Source: an uncultured Prevotella sp. (GTDB taxonomy: Bacteria > Bacteroidota > Bacteroidia > Bacteroidales > Bacteroidaceae). Taken from it: DNA of 64,000 nt. The translations under genes were made by a program, and so were the position numbers. The notes below the pieces were generated by a model that saw nothing but the letters and a program-made list of their open reading frames with translations, was not told where the DNA came from and ran no database searches. The stretch's first letter is position 1. Each line of letters starts with the position of its first letter. The stretch covers positions 1-64,000 of the forward strand of contig CABUXJ010000008.1 in assembly GCA_902495455.1 (NCBI GenBank), read 5' to 3'. Below, piece after piece: positions 16,213 to 25,260 of the stretch.

Positions 16213-16331
16213 GGCTACATGGAGCTTGGTAGGGACAGATTCTTGTATTTGTCCGCTTGTAACACATCGACAATCAACGTTTGTCGAACGGACAAATACA
16301 AGAATCTGTCCCTACCAAGCTCCATGTAGCC
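16213..16331. repeat. Perfect 43-bp-arm palindrome
   Basis: Arms 16213-16255 and 16289-16331 are exact reverse complements around a 33-base loop, which itself holds TCGACAA/TTGTCGA. The arm ends in CTTGTATTTGTCCG and contains GGTAGGGACAG, both shared with the 53-bp-arm palindrome at 44313-44432. It sits between the di-haem gene and ccsBA, so it may act as a terminator or RNA-processing site; the perfect arms suggest recent mobility or gene conversion. Confidence 0.9.
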
Positions 16332-16354
16332 GTTTTATATAGCCTGTTAGCTTC

Positions 16355-18184
16355 TTAGATAGCCTCAATGAAGGCGACGACGGCGTCGCGGTCGGCCTTG
16401 TTCAGGCGGTAAAACTTCTCCGTAGTCCAGTAGGCGTCAGACTCCTTGGAGTATCCGTGCCACATTATGGACTCGATGACGTTGCGTGCGCGGCAGTCGT
16501 GCAGACGGTCGTCGGCACCCGTGAGACGCTTCGACAGGCCTCGTCCCCAAAGCGGAGTCGTGCGGCACCAGCCCGTACGGATGTCATTCTTCATGAACAG
16601 ACGGTGCTGGACCATATCCGTGTAGGGCCATATCGTCTGATGGGGGAAGCGCGGCAGGACGTTCTGCGGGTCGAGACCGTTGGCAGCGGCGTATGCCTTG
16701 ATGCTGTTGTCAACCCAGTATTTGTCCTCTCCGGTGGTCCACGACGGACGGTGGCACGTGGCGCATCCCATCTCGTTGAACAGCTGCTTGCCGCGTTTCA
16801 CCTTGGCGTCGTCCAGATTGCGTGCCGCCGGGACGGCCAGACCGCGGTGCCAGACCATGAAGTCGTAGTAGTCCTTGTCGCTCATCTCCTCCTCGCCGTT
16901 GTACGGTGCGCCGTTGACGAAATAGCGCTCGAACGTCTCCTTGTCGGCGGCGGTGTTCAGACCGAGCAGCTTGTTGACTTTCTCGGCTATCTCCTCCTTT
17001 GTCTCGGCGAAATAAGGATAGAGCACCGACGTGTTGTCGCCGCCGTAACGGCTGATGTAGTCGATGACCTCCTCATCCTCGGACATGGCCTTTGCCCACG
17101 CCTTGGTGGTGTAGAAGTAGTGGCGGTCGGAGCGCGTGACGTTGGTTATATTCCAGATTGCGTTTGCTCCGGCACCGTCCTGAAGCGATGCGCGCGTCAT
17201 GGCGTAGGTGAACTTCTTGACCTTCAGTTGTCCGTCGGCCAGTTTATAGTAGGCACCGTTGGCCGTGCCGAGACTCTTGTCACCGGCCCAGTCGTTGGCG
17301 GCGGCGTTCCACATGGCCGGATTGAGCACATCGCTGACGTTCTGTCCGCGGCTGGCGGCAGCAGCGGCCTGCTTGCGGTATTCCTCGCGCATGTCGTCCT
17401 CGTCGATTGCGTCGAGCAGTCCGGTTCCGTAGATACCGATGGTCGACTCAAGGCGCACCTCATAGTCGTTCGGTCGCGGGTTGGTGTTGAACGCATCTTC
17501 GGGTATCGTCACCTCCGGATAGATGAGCGAATAGGTCTCTCCGTCGGCGAAAGCCATCGGCAGACCGCTCGGCATGGCGTCGACCGTGCGCCATTCGATG
17601 CTGATCTTGTTCTCGTCTATCGGCGCCTTGAAGGGGTGCATGGCCTGCGTCTGGGGCATGCCCGTCACCTCCGTCACGTAGGAGTTTGCGGCAAAGGGTT
17701 TGCCCGTGCGGTCGACGCCTGCCTGCGGATGATAGACGACGAGCAGATAGCCGTTGCCCACGGTGTTGGCCCGATATTCCGTCTGACGCTTGCCGTGGCC
17801 GTAGGCCGGGTGACAGTGGATGCAACTGTTGCGCGTCCATGACGGTCCGAGACCCTTGCGCGGGTTTTCGGTGATGGTGTAGACGTGCTCAAAGAAGTCC
17901 TCTCCCTTGTTGAAGTCGGTCTCCATTCCGGCCACGCCGACGACGGCCGGTGCCGGTGCCGAGTAGCTGGCTTTCTCCGTTGTGCCGAGCTGTCCGCCCG
18001 GATACCACTCTTCGGCCGTGAACGTATCGTTGGCCTTGCCGAACTGGCTGTCGCCTATGGCAAGCTCGCCGAGCCCGTTGGCGGGCGCGGGCTCCTGCGC
18101 CGCGTCGTCGTCAGAACATGCCGTCGTCAGCTGAGAGGCTAACAGGGCGGCGAGAGTGAGCTTTGAAATGTCTCTTGTTCTCAT
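16355..18184 (-). CDS. Di-haem c-type cytochrome lipoprotein (di-haem oxidoreductase/peroxidase-like)
   Basis: A 609-residue secreted protein with a lipoprotein signal (lipobox LTTAC, Cys23) and two haem-binding motifs, CIHCH (121-125) and CATCH (474-478). Overall it resembles the di-haem oxidoreductase family ('thiol oxidoreductase-like', DUF1111-type) that is co-encoded with imelysins. An electron-transfer or iron-reduction role in the periplasm is plausible but unproven. The gene follows the imelysin gene (73-base gap) and precedes ccsBA, which would mature it. Confidence 0.85.
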   Translation of the reverse strand: MRTRDISKLTLAALLASQLTTACSDDDAAQEPAPANGLGELAIGDSQFGKANDTFTAEEWYPGGQLGTTEKASYSAPAPAVVGVAGMETDFNKGEDFFEHVYTITENPRKGLGPSWTRNSCIHCHPAYGHGKRQTEYRANTVGNGYLLVVYHPQAGVDRTGKPFAANSYVTEVTGMPQTQAMHPFKAPIDENKISIEWRTVDAMPSGLPMAFADGETYSLIYPEVTIPEDAFNTNPRPNDYEVRLESTIGIYGTGLLDAIDEDDMREEYRKQAAAAASRGQNVSDVLNPAMWNAAANDWAGDKSLGTANGAYYKLADGQLKVKKFTYAMTRASLQDGAGANAIWNITNVTRSDRHYFYTTKAWAKAMSEDEEVIDYISRYGGDNTSVLYPYFAETKEEIAEKVNKLLGLNTAADKETFERYFVNGAPYNGEEEMSDKDYYDFMVWHRGLAVPAARNLDDAKVKRGKQLFNEMGCATCHRPSWTTGEDKYWVDNSIKAYAAANGLDPQNVLPRFPHQTIWPYTDMVQHRLFMKNDIRTGWCRTTPLWGRGLSKRLTGADDRLHDCRARNVIESIMWHGYSKESDAYWTTEKFYRLNKADRDAVVAFIEAI

Positions 18185-18205
18185 GATTCTTTTTTTTATA
18201 ATGAC

Positions 18206-18238
18206 TTTAAGGTCCTTAAGGTCTTTAAGGTCCTTAAA
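18206..18238. repeat. Short 9-bp tandem repeat (TTAAGGTCC)
   Basis: Three units of TTAAGGTCC/TTAAGGTCT lie in the gap between the imelysin and di-haem genes. The array is nearly self-complementary. Its function is unknown. Confidence 0.6.
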
Positions 18239-18257
18239 TGTTATTCTTGATTAAAAA

Positions 18258-19598
18258 TCACTCCTCCTCGGGGATTTCGGCGTCCTCGAAATCTATGTTC
18301 CAGATGGTGCAGACATACTTCACAAACGGTGACGGCATGTTGCTGATGCCCTCGATGGAACGGACATAGGCATTTTCGACACTGTTGTTGACGTCACCGC
18401 GGTTGACACTTGCGAAAAATGTGTGGAAGCTGTAACGTGCGGCCGTGCGGTCGGTGGAGCCTAACCACACGTTGCGGATGGAACGGATGTTGTCGCGGAA
18501 GTCGGTGATGGAGTTGTAACTGTATGGCGACTCTACGTAGGAGACGTCGCCGGCTGAGAAAGGATTGGCAATCTTGGCCGTTCCGACCTCGTTGCCTATG
18601 GCGAGACAGCTGCCCTCGTCATCCGACAGCACCTGAGCGATGGCGGCCTGAATGTTGGGGAAAGAGCTGCGTGAACCTTGCAGTCCGGCTTTGGTGAGAT
18701 TGTCACCGTAGGACAGTCCGTCCTGGGTCTTATAGTCGAGACCGGCGGCACGGACCATATTGACACGGGCGGCGTTGGCCGCCGTCTCGCCCTCCCATGC
18801 CACCTGCAGCTGGAACGTGCGGTTTTTGAGCAGCGTACAGATGTCCTGAGCGTACTTCAACTCCTGTGCTCCGCTGATGGCACCGAAGCCCTTGTATGTG
18901 TCATAACCTCTGAGCTCAGCCACACGACGCGGCTGTCCGTCACGGAAGAGAATGAACTCAAGGGCATGGAAACCGAGAATGCTCTCGTCGTTGAGATCCT
19001 CGGGACGCCCGCCGCGGTTGAAATAGCCGAGGAGCATGGTGCGGTTGAGCGGCCACGAGTCGATGGTCGGGTCGATGTTGAAGTCGGACGCGGCACCGCC
19101 GAGGAACGCTTCGCTCAGCTCCCAGTGGGCGCGGGCCTTCCTGAAGTCCTCACAGGCGCTGTTGATCTGTGCCTGGGTGATGGTCTCGGTCGTCAGTCCG
19201 TGGAGTGTCGCCTCGAGATGCTCAACGTCGTCGGCCAGCCGTGTATATGTCGGCACGATGACGTTGGCGACGAGATTTTCCAGCGTCTTGCGCAAATAGG
19301 CCTCCTGTTCGGCCGAAAGACGGGCCTGACCGATGACGGCATTTGCCTTTTCGAGTTCGCCACAGAGGTCCGCACACCCGTCGACGGCCGTCTGTCCGAA
19401 CGTCTTGTCGGCGTATGCGGCAGCAGCGGTGTTGGCCGGATAGTTGTCTGCATCGACTGTCGGAGTCGTCTCGACGATACTGAACTCGTCGTCTCCAAGC
19501 GTCTGGTCCTGTCCTTCGTCGTCGTTTTCAGAACATGACGCGAAGGTCATTGCTCCCATGAGGATGGTCATGGGAAGGATAAAAAGATTCTTTTTCAT
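18258..19598 (-). CDS. Imelysin-family lipoprotein (iron-regulated protein A-like)
   Basis: A 446-residue lipoprotein (signal ending MTFASC, Cys22) of the imelysin/peptidase M75 family. It has the signature GxHxxE (GFHALE, 209-214) and the DFNIDPTIDSWPLNRTML stretch typical of the family. Imelysins are iron-regulated, periplasmic or surface proteins thought to take part in iron uptake; protease activity is doubtful. It lies downstream of an outer-membrane porin-like gene and upstream of the di-haem cytochrome, an arrangement like the imelysin/di-haem operons of proteobacteria. Confidence 0.9.
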   Translation of the reverse strand: MKKNLFILPMTILMGAMTFASCSENDDEGQDQTLGDDEFSIVETTPTVDADNYPANTAAAAYADKTFGQTAVDGCADLCGELEKANAVIGQARLSAEQEAYLRKTLENLVANVIVPTYTRLADDVEHLEATLHGLTTETITQAQINSACEDFRKARAHWELSEAFLGGAASDFNIDPTIDSWPLNRTMLLGYFNRGGRPEDLNDESILGFHALEFILFRDGQPRRVAELRGYDTYKGFGAISGAQELKYAQDICTLLKNRTFQLQVAWEGETAANAARVNMVRAAGLDYKTQDGLSYGDNLTKAGLQGSRSSFPNIQAAIAQVLSDDEGSCLAIGNEVGTAKIANPFSAGDVSYVESPYSYNSITDFRDNIRSIRNVWLGSTDRTAARYSFHTFFASVNRGDVNNSVENAYVRSIEGISNMPSPFVKYVCTIWNIDFEDAEIPEEE

Positions 19599-19658
19599 GT
19601 GATATTTTTATTTATTAATAATGGTTGGTCGGATTAAAGGTGGGTTCTGTAAATTGTC

Positions 19659-19776
19659 TTTGCCGGATTTTGGATTTGTTTTTGAGGTCAGATTGCAAGT
19701 GGAAGAGGGAACATAGCGAGCTATGTGACCGATGAGACTTGTAATCTGAGCCAAAAACAAATCCAAAGATGGCAAA
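19659..19776. repeat. Long imperfect palindrome with a nested ACATAGC/GCTATGT
   Basis: Arms of about 40 bases (19659-19700 and 19737-19776) match at most positions, including the shared block GGATTTGTTTTTG. The loop holds a second small palindrome, ACATAGC-GA-GCTATGT. It lies between the porin-like and imelysin genes and could attenuate or process the transcript. Confidence 0.7.
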
Positions 19777-19831
19777 ACGAAAGAGCCCATGATTCTTTTA
19801 TTATTTTCGGTGGGAATTTATAGAATCCACC

Positions 19832-21145
19832 TTAAAGGAACCATCCTTCGTATGCCACGCCGATGCTGACAGAGGGTTCGTCGTTGTAGACGGACTTGAG
19901 GAAGCGGTGGGAATATTCAGCCTTGACAGCCACCTGCGGCAGCGGATGATAGTTGATGCCGGCGGCCATGCGCTTCACTGCTGTGTAATCGTAGGCGACA
20001 TTGCGGGTCATGGAGGCATAAGGATTGTACTGTTCGTAACGTCCGAAGACATAGAGCCGCTGGTTGTCCCGGCGCATGGCGGGTATTTGGGAGAACACGT
20101 CATATCCCGCCTCGATGCCGACGGCGTAGGCGTTTTTGCTCACGGCGGCCGAATGGTGATAAGGCGACTTCTTGTTCGTCCGGTTGTAGATGTACCTCAG
20201 CTGGTCGGCGGCACCGAGATAGCCGTAGTCAGCCTGTCCGCGGACAATCCAGTTGTGGCCGCGATAAGTGAAGTCAAGGGCACCGACGGCCACGACGCCC
20301 TTATATTTGGACTCCACTCCCTCGGCATTGCGCGGATAGCTGTTGCCGATGGAGTGGCCGTAGTAGCCGCTCAGACCGATGCGCAAGCCCGGGACGGAAT
20401 AGTTGTCGAGACGGAGCGAGACGCCGTATTTGTTGGCGACCTCAAACTCCAGCGGCGTGGATGTCCCCTTGTTGATCCATCCCGTGTTGGTGAAGTGGTC
20501 GGCGTTGAGACCCGCCAGCAACTGTGCCTCATAGCGGAAATCGCCCGAACGTCCCCAGAAACTGATGCCCGTCTGATGCCATGTCGACGGCATGATGGTG
20601 TTCTCACCCTCGGGACGGTAGACGGTGAAGAAGTTGAGAGGTTCGTGATGGGCGTTGGTCAGTCCGACGGGGACGACGATATGGCCCACACGGATGTTGG
20701 CCCAACGTCCGAACGACTTCTGGATCCAGAACTGTTCGAGCTCGACCTCGCCGCCTTTTTCGGTCTCCTGTTCCCATTCGCCGCCCTCCTCTTCTTCCTT
20801 TTCGTAGGCCGCACCGGTTCCGCCATGTTCAAACTCGATTTCCGTTCCCATTGTCCATCCTTTGCCGAAGTCGTAGCCAAGATAGATGACTGCGTGGGGT
20901 ATGTCAAACCGTCCGTGACTCGGATCGTTCCTGTGGCTCTCCGCCTGACTGTAACGGCTCAGGTGGTCACTGAAGAAATTGCGCGTCAGGGCCACTTCGC
21001 CGTATCCGCCCATGCTGAGACGCTTGCCTCCGGCGTGCTGCATGACACTGTCGGCTGCCGATACCTGTGCCTCGGCCGGAACTGCGGCGAGCGACATTGC
21101 CGCCGCGAGGGCAAAGGCTGATAGATGATGATTGATTGTCTTCAT
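19832..21145 (-). CDS. Outer-membrane porin-like beta-barrel protein
   Basis: 437 residues from MKTINHH (chosen because a signal peptide ending AEAQ follows; 19 extra residues are possible upstream). After the signal the sequence shows alternating aromatic/polar strands (MGGYGEVALTR, FDIPHAVIYLGYDFGKGW, IRVGHIVVPVGL) and ends in an aromatic residue-rich strand (GVAYEGWFL), typical of an outer-membrane barrel. An acidic EKEEEEGGEWEQE loop (about residues 125-145) could bind metal ions. It is probably the first gene of the imelysin/di-haem operon and may be the outer-membrane entry point for iron. No TonB-box plug domain is seen. Confidence 0.8.
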   Translation of the reverse strand: MKTINHHLSAFALAAAMSLAAVPAEAQVSAADSVMQHAGGKRLSMGGYGEVALTRNFFSDHLSRYSQAESHRNDPSHGRFDIPHAVIYLGYDFGKGWTMGTEIEFEHGGTGAAYEKEEEEGGEWEQETEKGGEVELEQFWIQKSFGRWANIRVGHIVVPVGLTNAHHEPLNFFTVYRPEGENTIMPSTWHQTGISFWGRSGDFRYEAQLLAGLNADHFTNTGWINKGTSTPLEFEVANKYGVSLRLDNYSVPGLRIGLSGYYGHSIGNSYPRNAEGVESKYKGVVAVGALDFTYRGHNWIVRGQADYGYLGAADQLRYIYNRTNKKSPYHHSAAVSKNAYAVGIEAGYDVFSQIPAMRRDNQRLYVFGRYEQYNPYASMTRNVAYDYTAVKRMAAGINYHPLPQVAVKAEYSHRFLKSVYNDEPSVSIGVAYEGWFL

Positions 21146-21171
21146 TGTCGTTGTTCGTATTTTTGTCGGTG

Positions 21172-21203
21172 CAAAATTAGCCCAAACCGCCCGACCGCGC
21201 AAT
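21172..21203 (-). promoter_or_regulatory. Promoter of the porin-imelysin-di-haem operon
   Basis: On the minus strand ATTG (21203-21200) and TAATTTTG (21179-21172) are 20 bases apart, close to consensus and 26 bases before the chosen start at 21145. No Fur box was recognised. Confidence 0.55.
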
Positions 21204-21339
21204 ACTTAAAAATCGTGAAAAAGTTTGTGCCGAACGATGCGGAATATGACTCCATACCGAAAAAAGATTAATCACATTATACGACATCACAAAAATGGCA
21301 AAACGTAGCGACCGCTTCGGTTTTCAGAAAAATGCGGAC

Positions 21340-21760
21340 AAAGCGTTCGCAAAACTCGAGAATTTCGGACCGCGGGATTTTTATTTTCAAATTCTCGAGT
21401 TTTGCGCGTGCAACTATAACACCCTGGTTGTTAGCGACATAAACCGAACGACGGGTTAAGTGTGCAACTATTCGGGCCCAAAAGATAAGGAATTTTCGAC
21501 CAACGGGGCCCTCCCGGGGTTGCAACGGGGCCCTCGTCATGTTGCAACGGCGTGCTTGTTGCAAAGCAACGGGGGCCCCGTTGCAATCCCGGGAGGGCCT
21601 TACGGCAAGACAGCGGCAACTTTTTTACGAAAAAACGGGGCCCAAATCGGAAAATCGGCGCTACAGACTCGTTTTTTTGAAACACCCGAAATTCAGAATT
21701 ATCAGGACAAAACAAGGCGGTTTCGGGCGTTTGGCGAAGGAGACATCCGTGTATCTCCAA
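21340..21760. repeat. Large GC-rich intergenic repeat, copy A (divergent)
   Basis: Shares GAGTTTTGCGCGTGCA, GTGTGCAACT and a ~85-base ungapped block (21524-21608, from ACGGGGCCCTCGT to TTACGGCAAG) with the copies at 36705, 44560 and 58672. Unlike them it has an 18-bp inverted repeat (21348-21365/21389-21406, CGCAAAACTCGAGAATTT) at its left end and ~10 extra bases in the middle. No gene is seen in 21203-21965 apart from this element and the hairpin downstream. Confidence 0.75.
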
Positions 21761-21865
21761 TCATCAGAAAAGCAATGTATATAACGATATATCAGCGAGT
21801 TAGACACAAGGCGGCATATTCAAAGAACAGTGGCGGGAATGTCGACAAGCAACGGTCGGGACACA

Positions 21866-21931
21866 AAAAATCCGGTTCACCACATTTCCGAGACCCTGTT
21901 TTGGGGTCAGAAACGAGTGAACCGGATTTTT
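21866..21931. terminator. Bidirectional terminator after murF
   Basis: Perfect 15-bp arms AAAAATCCGGTTCAC / GTGAACCGGATTTTT enclose an inner GACCC/GGGTC hairpin. Reading leftward it ends in a T-run, as expected for the end of the murF operon. Confidence 0.75.
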
Positions 21932-21965
21932 ATGTCAAAATTTTAAGCGCCTAAACAGTTGACTG

Positions 21966-23264
21966 TCAGAGCAATTCGGGCAATTCGTAGAGACGGGTCG
22001 AATGGCTGCCCTTGATGAGAATACAGCGATTTTCGGGTCGTTTGTCAGCCAGCGCGGCCTTCACCTCGTCGACATTGGCAAACTTACGGAACGGCGATTC
22101 CGTCCGTCCGAACTCGCTGCCGACGAGCCACACATCGGCGATGCCGGCGTCCTCGAGCAGCCGAACGATGCGGCGGTGTTCCTCGGCACTGACGTCACCC
22201 AGTTCGCCCATGTCGCCGAGTATGGCCATCTTGCCGTCGGCCTGCATGTCGCGGAAATTTTCTATCGCGGCCGTCATACTGGTCGGATTGGCGTTGTAGG
22301 CGTCGACAATGAGACGGTTGGTGGCAGTGACAGTGAGCTGCGAGCGGTTGTTGCCCGGCACATAGTCCTCCAAGGCACGGCAGATGTCTGCCGGAGTGAC
22401 ACCGAAATGGAGGCCGACGGTGATGGCGGCCAGCATGTTGTCCATATTGTAGGCTCCGATGAGATGGGTGGATACCTCATGCCACCCGTCGCCTGCGGCC
22501 TCTGCCTGCCAACGGAAGCAGAGGAACGGGGCACAGCCGATGACCTCGCCGCGCACGGCGACACCCTCTCCGCGGCCGTAGCTGACCGTACGGGGCAGAC
22601 CGTCGGCAATGGACATCAGCAGCGGATTGTCGGTGTTGATGAACGTGACGCTATCCTTGTCGGTGCGCAGGAAGTCATAGAGTTCGCCCTTGGTGTGGAG
22701 CACGCCCTCCAACGAACCGAAACCCTGGAGATGGGCGCGGCCGACATTGGTGATCAGTCCGCAGGTCGGCCCGACCAGATTGACCAGCGTGCGGATGTCG
22801 CCGGGATGGCTCGCTCCCATCTCGACGACGGCAATCTCATGCTCGGGGCTGAGACGGAAGAGCGTCTTGGGCACGCCTATGTCGTTGTTGAAATTGCCTT
22901 CGGTGAAGAGGACATTGTAACGGCGGGCCAACACGGCGGAGACAAGCTCCTTGGTGGTCGTCTTCCCATTGGTACCGGTGATGCCGATGACGGGGATGGA
23001 GAACCGGCGGCGATGATAACGGGCCAGTTGCTGGAATGTCTGCAGACAGTCGTCGACGAGGATGCAACGCGGGTCTGCGGCATACGCGGGGTTGTCCACC
23101 ACCGCCCGGGCACAACCCTTCTCCAACGCGGCTGCGGCAAAACGGTTGCCGTCGAACGACGCGCCTTTGAGGGCGAAGAAGATTGAACCGGCGGGGCAGT
23201 TACGGCTGTCGGTCGTCAGCACGGGGTTGGCGGCATAGATGCTATATAATTCTGATATTTCCAT
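21966..23264 (-). CDS. murF: UDP-N-acetylmuramoyl-tripeptide--D-alanyl-D-alanine ligase
   Basis: A 432-residue Mur ligase adding D-Ala-D-Ala to UDP-MurNAc-tripeptide, the last cytoplasmic precursor step of peptidoglycan. The ATP loop GITGTNGKTTTKE (about 94-106), the substrate-side SRNCPAGSIFFALKG and the C-terminal YNANPTSMTAAIENF / GDMGELG motifs identify MurF rather than MurC/D/E. Last gene of the minus-strand run that begins with the LysE-type exporter; 60 bases separate it from rpe. Confidence 0.95.
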   Translation of the reverse strand: MEISELYSIYAANPVLTTDSRNCPAGSIFFALKGASFDGNRFAAAALEKGCARAVVDNPAYAADPRCILVDDCLQTFQQLARYHRRRFSIPVIGITGTNGKTTTKELVSAVLARRYNVLFTEGNFNNDIGVPKTLFRLSPEHEIAVVEMGASHPGDIRTLVNLVGPTCGLITNVGRAHLQGFGSLEGVLHTKGELYDFLRTDKDSVTFINTDNPLLMSIADGLPRTVSYGRGEGVAVRGEVIGCAPFLCFRWQAEAAGDGWHEVSTHLIGAYNMDNMLAAITVGLHFGVTPADICRALEDYVPGNNRSQLTVTATNRLIVDAYNANPTSMTAAIENFRDMQADGKMAILGDMGELGDVSAEEHRRIVRLLEDAGIADVWLVGSEFGRTESPFRKFANVDEVKAALADKRPENRCILIKGSHSTRLYELPELL

Positions 23265-23324
23265 AACTTCACAGTGTTTGTATGATGTGTCTGTTCTTAT
23301 GCGGCAGAGCTATGCGCGAATGAG

Positions 23325-23972
23325 TCAAAGGCTCTTCAATTCATGGATGGTCTGTTCCGGCGATGCGCTCTTGAAGACATAACTGCCGCTCACGAGCACG
23401 TCAACACCGGCCTGTACCAGTCTCGGGGCTGTCCCGGCATGGACGCCTCCATCGACTTCGATAAGGGCATGGGAACCGGCGGCGTCTATCATGCGGCGCA
23501 GACGGGTGACCTTTGAAATGGTATTCTCAATGAAGTCCTGACCTCCGAAACCGGGATTGACGCTCATCAGAAGCACCATGTCGATGTCGCCGATGATGTC
23601 CTCAAGCATCGATACGGGTGTTGTCGGATTGAGGGTGACTCCGGCTTTCATGCCGGCGGCATGTATCTCCTGCACCGCACGATGGAGATGGGTGCATGCC
23701 TCGATGTGAATGTTCATCATCATCACACCGAGACGAGCTGTCTGCTCTATGTAACGTTCCGGCCGCTCTATCATGAAATGGGCATCAAGAGGCTTCTTGC
23801 AGATCTTGGCCACTGCCTCTATGACGGGAAATCCGAACGAAATGTTGGGAACAAACGAACCGTCCATAACGTCTAAATGAAGCCAATCGGCCTCACTGCG
23901 GTTAATCATGTCTATCTCGCTGCCGAGCTTCAGGAAGTCGGCAGCAAGGAGTGACGGTGATACTAATACCAT
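23325..23972 (-). CDS. rpe: Ribulose-phosphate 3-epimerase
   Basis: A 215-residue TIM-barrel enzyme of the pentose-phosphate pathway (ribulose 5-P to xylulose 5-P). Family motifs are clear: SPSLLAADF at the start, LHLDVMDGSFVPN, VMSVNPGFGGQ-like MSVNPGFGGQDF, and IEVDGGVHAG. Length is standard. It lies 21 bases after a 42-codon gene and shares the fmt transcript direction. Confidence 0.96.
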   Translation of the reverse strand: MVLVSPSLLAADFLKLGSEIDMINRSEADWLHLDVMDGSFVPNISFGFPVIEAVAKICKKPLDAHFMIERPERYIEQTARLGVMMMNIHIEACTHLHRAVQEIHAAGMKAGVTLNPTTPVSMLEDIIGDIDMVLLMSVNPGFGGQDFIENTISKVTRLRRMIDAAGSHALIEVDGGVHAGTAPRLVQAGVDVLVSGSYVFKSASPEQTIHELKSL

Positions 23973-23993
23973 TGTCTATGGGTGTTAATGCTT

Positions 23994-24122
23994 TCAATTC
24001 AGGCAATAGGGCATCTTGGTGCCGTCTGCCAGTCTTATAACTCTGTAAGTGTAAGCAATCTGCTTGATGATTTCGAGCGTTCTCTCGCTCGGATTAAGCG
24101 TTTCTTGTGTAAAATACTTCAT
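23994..24122 (-). CDS. 42-residue small protein between fmt and rpe
   Basis: An intact frame beginning ATG AAG TAT TTT and ending TGA encodes 42 residues: it starts MKYFTQETLNPSERTLEII and ends KMPYCLN. It looks like a real protein: balanced composition, amphipathic helix potential, no low complexity, and position exactly in the operon gap (119 bases after fmt, 21 before rpe). No known domain recognised. Confidence 0.6.
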   Translation of the reverse strand: MKYFTQETLNPSERTLEIIKQIAYTYRVIRLADGTKMPYCLN

Positions 24123-24241
24123 AGGCAATTCGGGGTTTAATACGTTTATATATCAAACGCTCCGGCCTTGATTTTATTATACGGAAGGACGCTTTTTTTA
24201 TTCTACGGCACGTCCGTCGTTGTTCGGCGGAGTGTTCCATT

Positions 24242-25219
24242 CTACTCAACTGAATAGTCCGCTGCTTCTTTCATGCCGTTGAGGAAGTCCTGCGCGGCCA
24301 TCCGCTTCTTGCCGGCAAGCTGCAATTCGCAAATTCGCAGCAGACCGTCGGTGGTAGCGACATACATCTCCTTGCGGTCGACAACAACGGTTCCGGGACG
24401 TTCCGAACAACGTCTGTCGGTCTTTTCGGTACGGAACAGCTTCAATACGGTCTCCTTGCCGTCCGGCGACCGGAACATGGTCCATGCGCCGGGGACGGGA
24501 CTCAGACCGCGAATGAAATCGTAGATGCGCTTCTGCGGCTGCTCCCATGAGATGCGGCAGGTCTCCTTGAATATTTTCGGAGCGACGTGCAACTCGCCTT
24601 CCTGCGCGGTCATCTCATCCTGGGGGATGGACTCGGGATGACCATCGGATGCGACAATGCGCTCGAGGGTGCGCAGACAGATGTCTGCCCCGAGGTTCAT
24701 CAGGCCGTCGTAAACATCTTCCACGTTGTAGTCGTCGGCGATGTCAAAGGGCAACTGCATTATGACGCGCCCCGTGTCGATGTCCTTGTCGAGGAAGAAT
24801 GTGGTCACACCGGTCCGTGTCTCGCCGTTGATGACGGCCCAGTTGATGGGTGCCGCGCCGCGATACTGCGGCAACAGGGCGGCATGGACATTGAATGTGC
24901 CGTACTCCGGCATGTCCCAGACAATCTCGGGAAGCATGCGGAAAGCTACGACGACCTGCAAGTTGGCGCCGTAGGACTTGAGACAGTCAACAAACGCCGG
25001 GTCTTTCATCTTCTCGGGCTGCAGCACCGGCAGTCCTTGTTCCAAGGCATACTGCTTCACGGCCGATGCCTGGAGGACGCTGCCGTGGCGGCCGACGGGT
25101 TTGTCCGGCTGTGTGACAACGGCCACTACGTTGTATTCGTTTTCCACAAGAGCACGCAGTGTGGCAACAGCAAACTCCGGTGTGCCCATGAACACTATTT
25201 TCAAGTCTTCTTTTTTCAT
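24242..25219 (-). CDS. fmt: Methionyl-tRNA formyltransferase
   Basis: A 325-residue enzyme that formylates initiator Met-tRNA. Shows FMGTPEFAVATL at the N-terminus and the active-site stretch NVHAALLPQYRGAAPINWA with GVTTFFLDKDIDTG following. Length is typical (about 310-330). It lies 41 bases after the CLC gene. Confidence 0.96.
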   Translation of the reverse strand: MKKEDLKIVFMGTPEFAVATLRALVENEYNVVAVVTQPDKPVGRHGSVLQASAVKQYALEQGLPVLQPEKMKDPAFVDCLKSYGANLQVVVAFRMLPEIVWDMPEYGTFNVHAALLPQYRGAAPINWAVINGETRTGVTTFFLDKDIDTGRVIMQLPFDIADDYNVEDVYDGLMNLGADICLRTLERIVASDGHPESIPQDEMTAQEGELHVAPKIFKETCRISWEQPQKRIYDFIRGLSPVPGAWTMFRSPDGKETVLKLFRTEKTDRRCSERPGTVVVDRKEMYVATTDGLLRICELQLAGKKRMAAQDFLNGMKEAADYSVE

Positions 25220-25260
25220 CGTTGTTGTTATCTTCTTAAAGAATTATCGGTCTGCAGCCG

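Noticed and set aside
19608..19790. 60-codon minus-strand frame with an ATG after AAAAGAATC, like the di-haem gene start
   Set aside because: It runs through the long palindrome 19659-19776 and looks like repeat read-through; no domain.
21203..21965. tRNA or other structured RNA genes
   Set aside because: Hairpins are repeat copy A and the murF terminator; no TPsiC arm or CCA-type acceptor could be found here or in the other large gaps.
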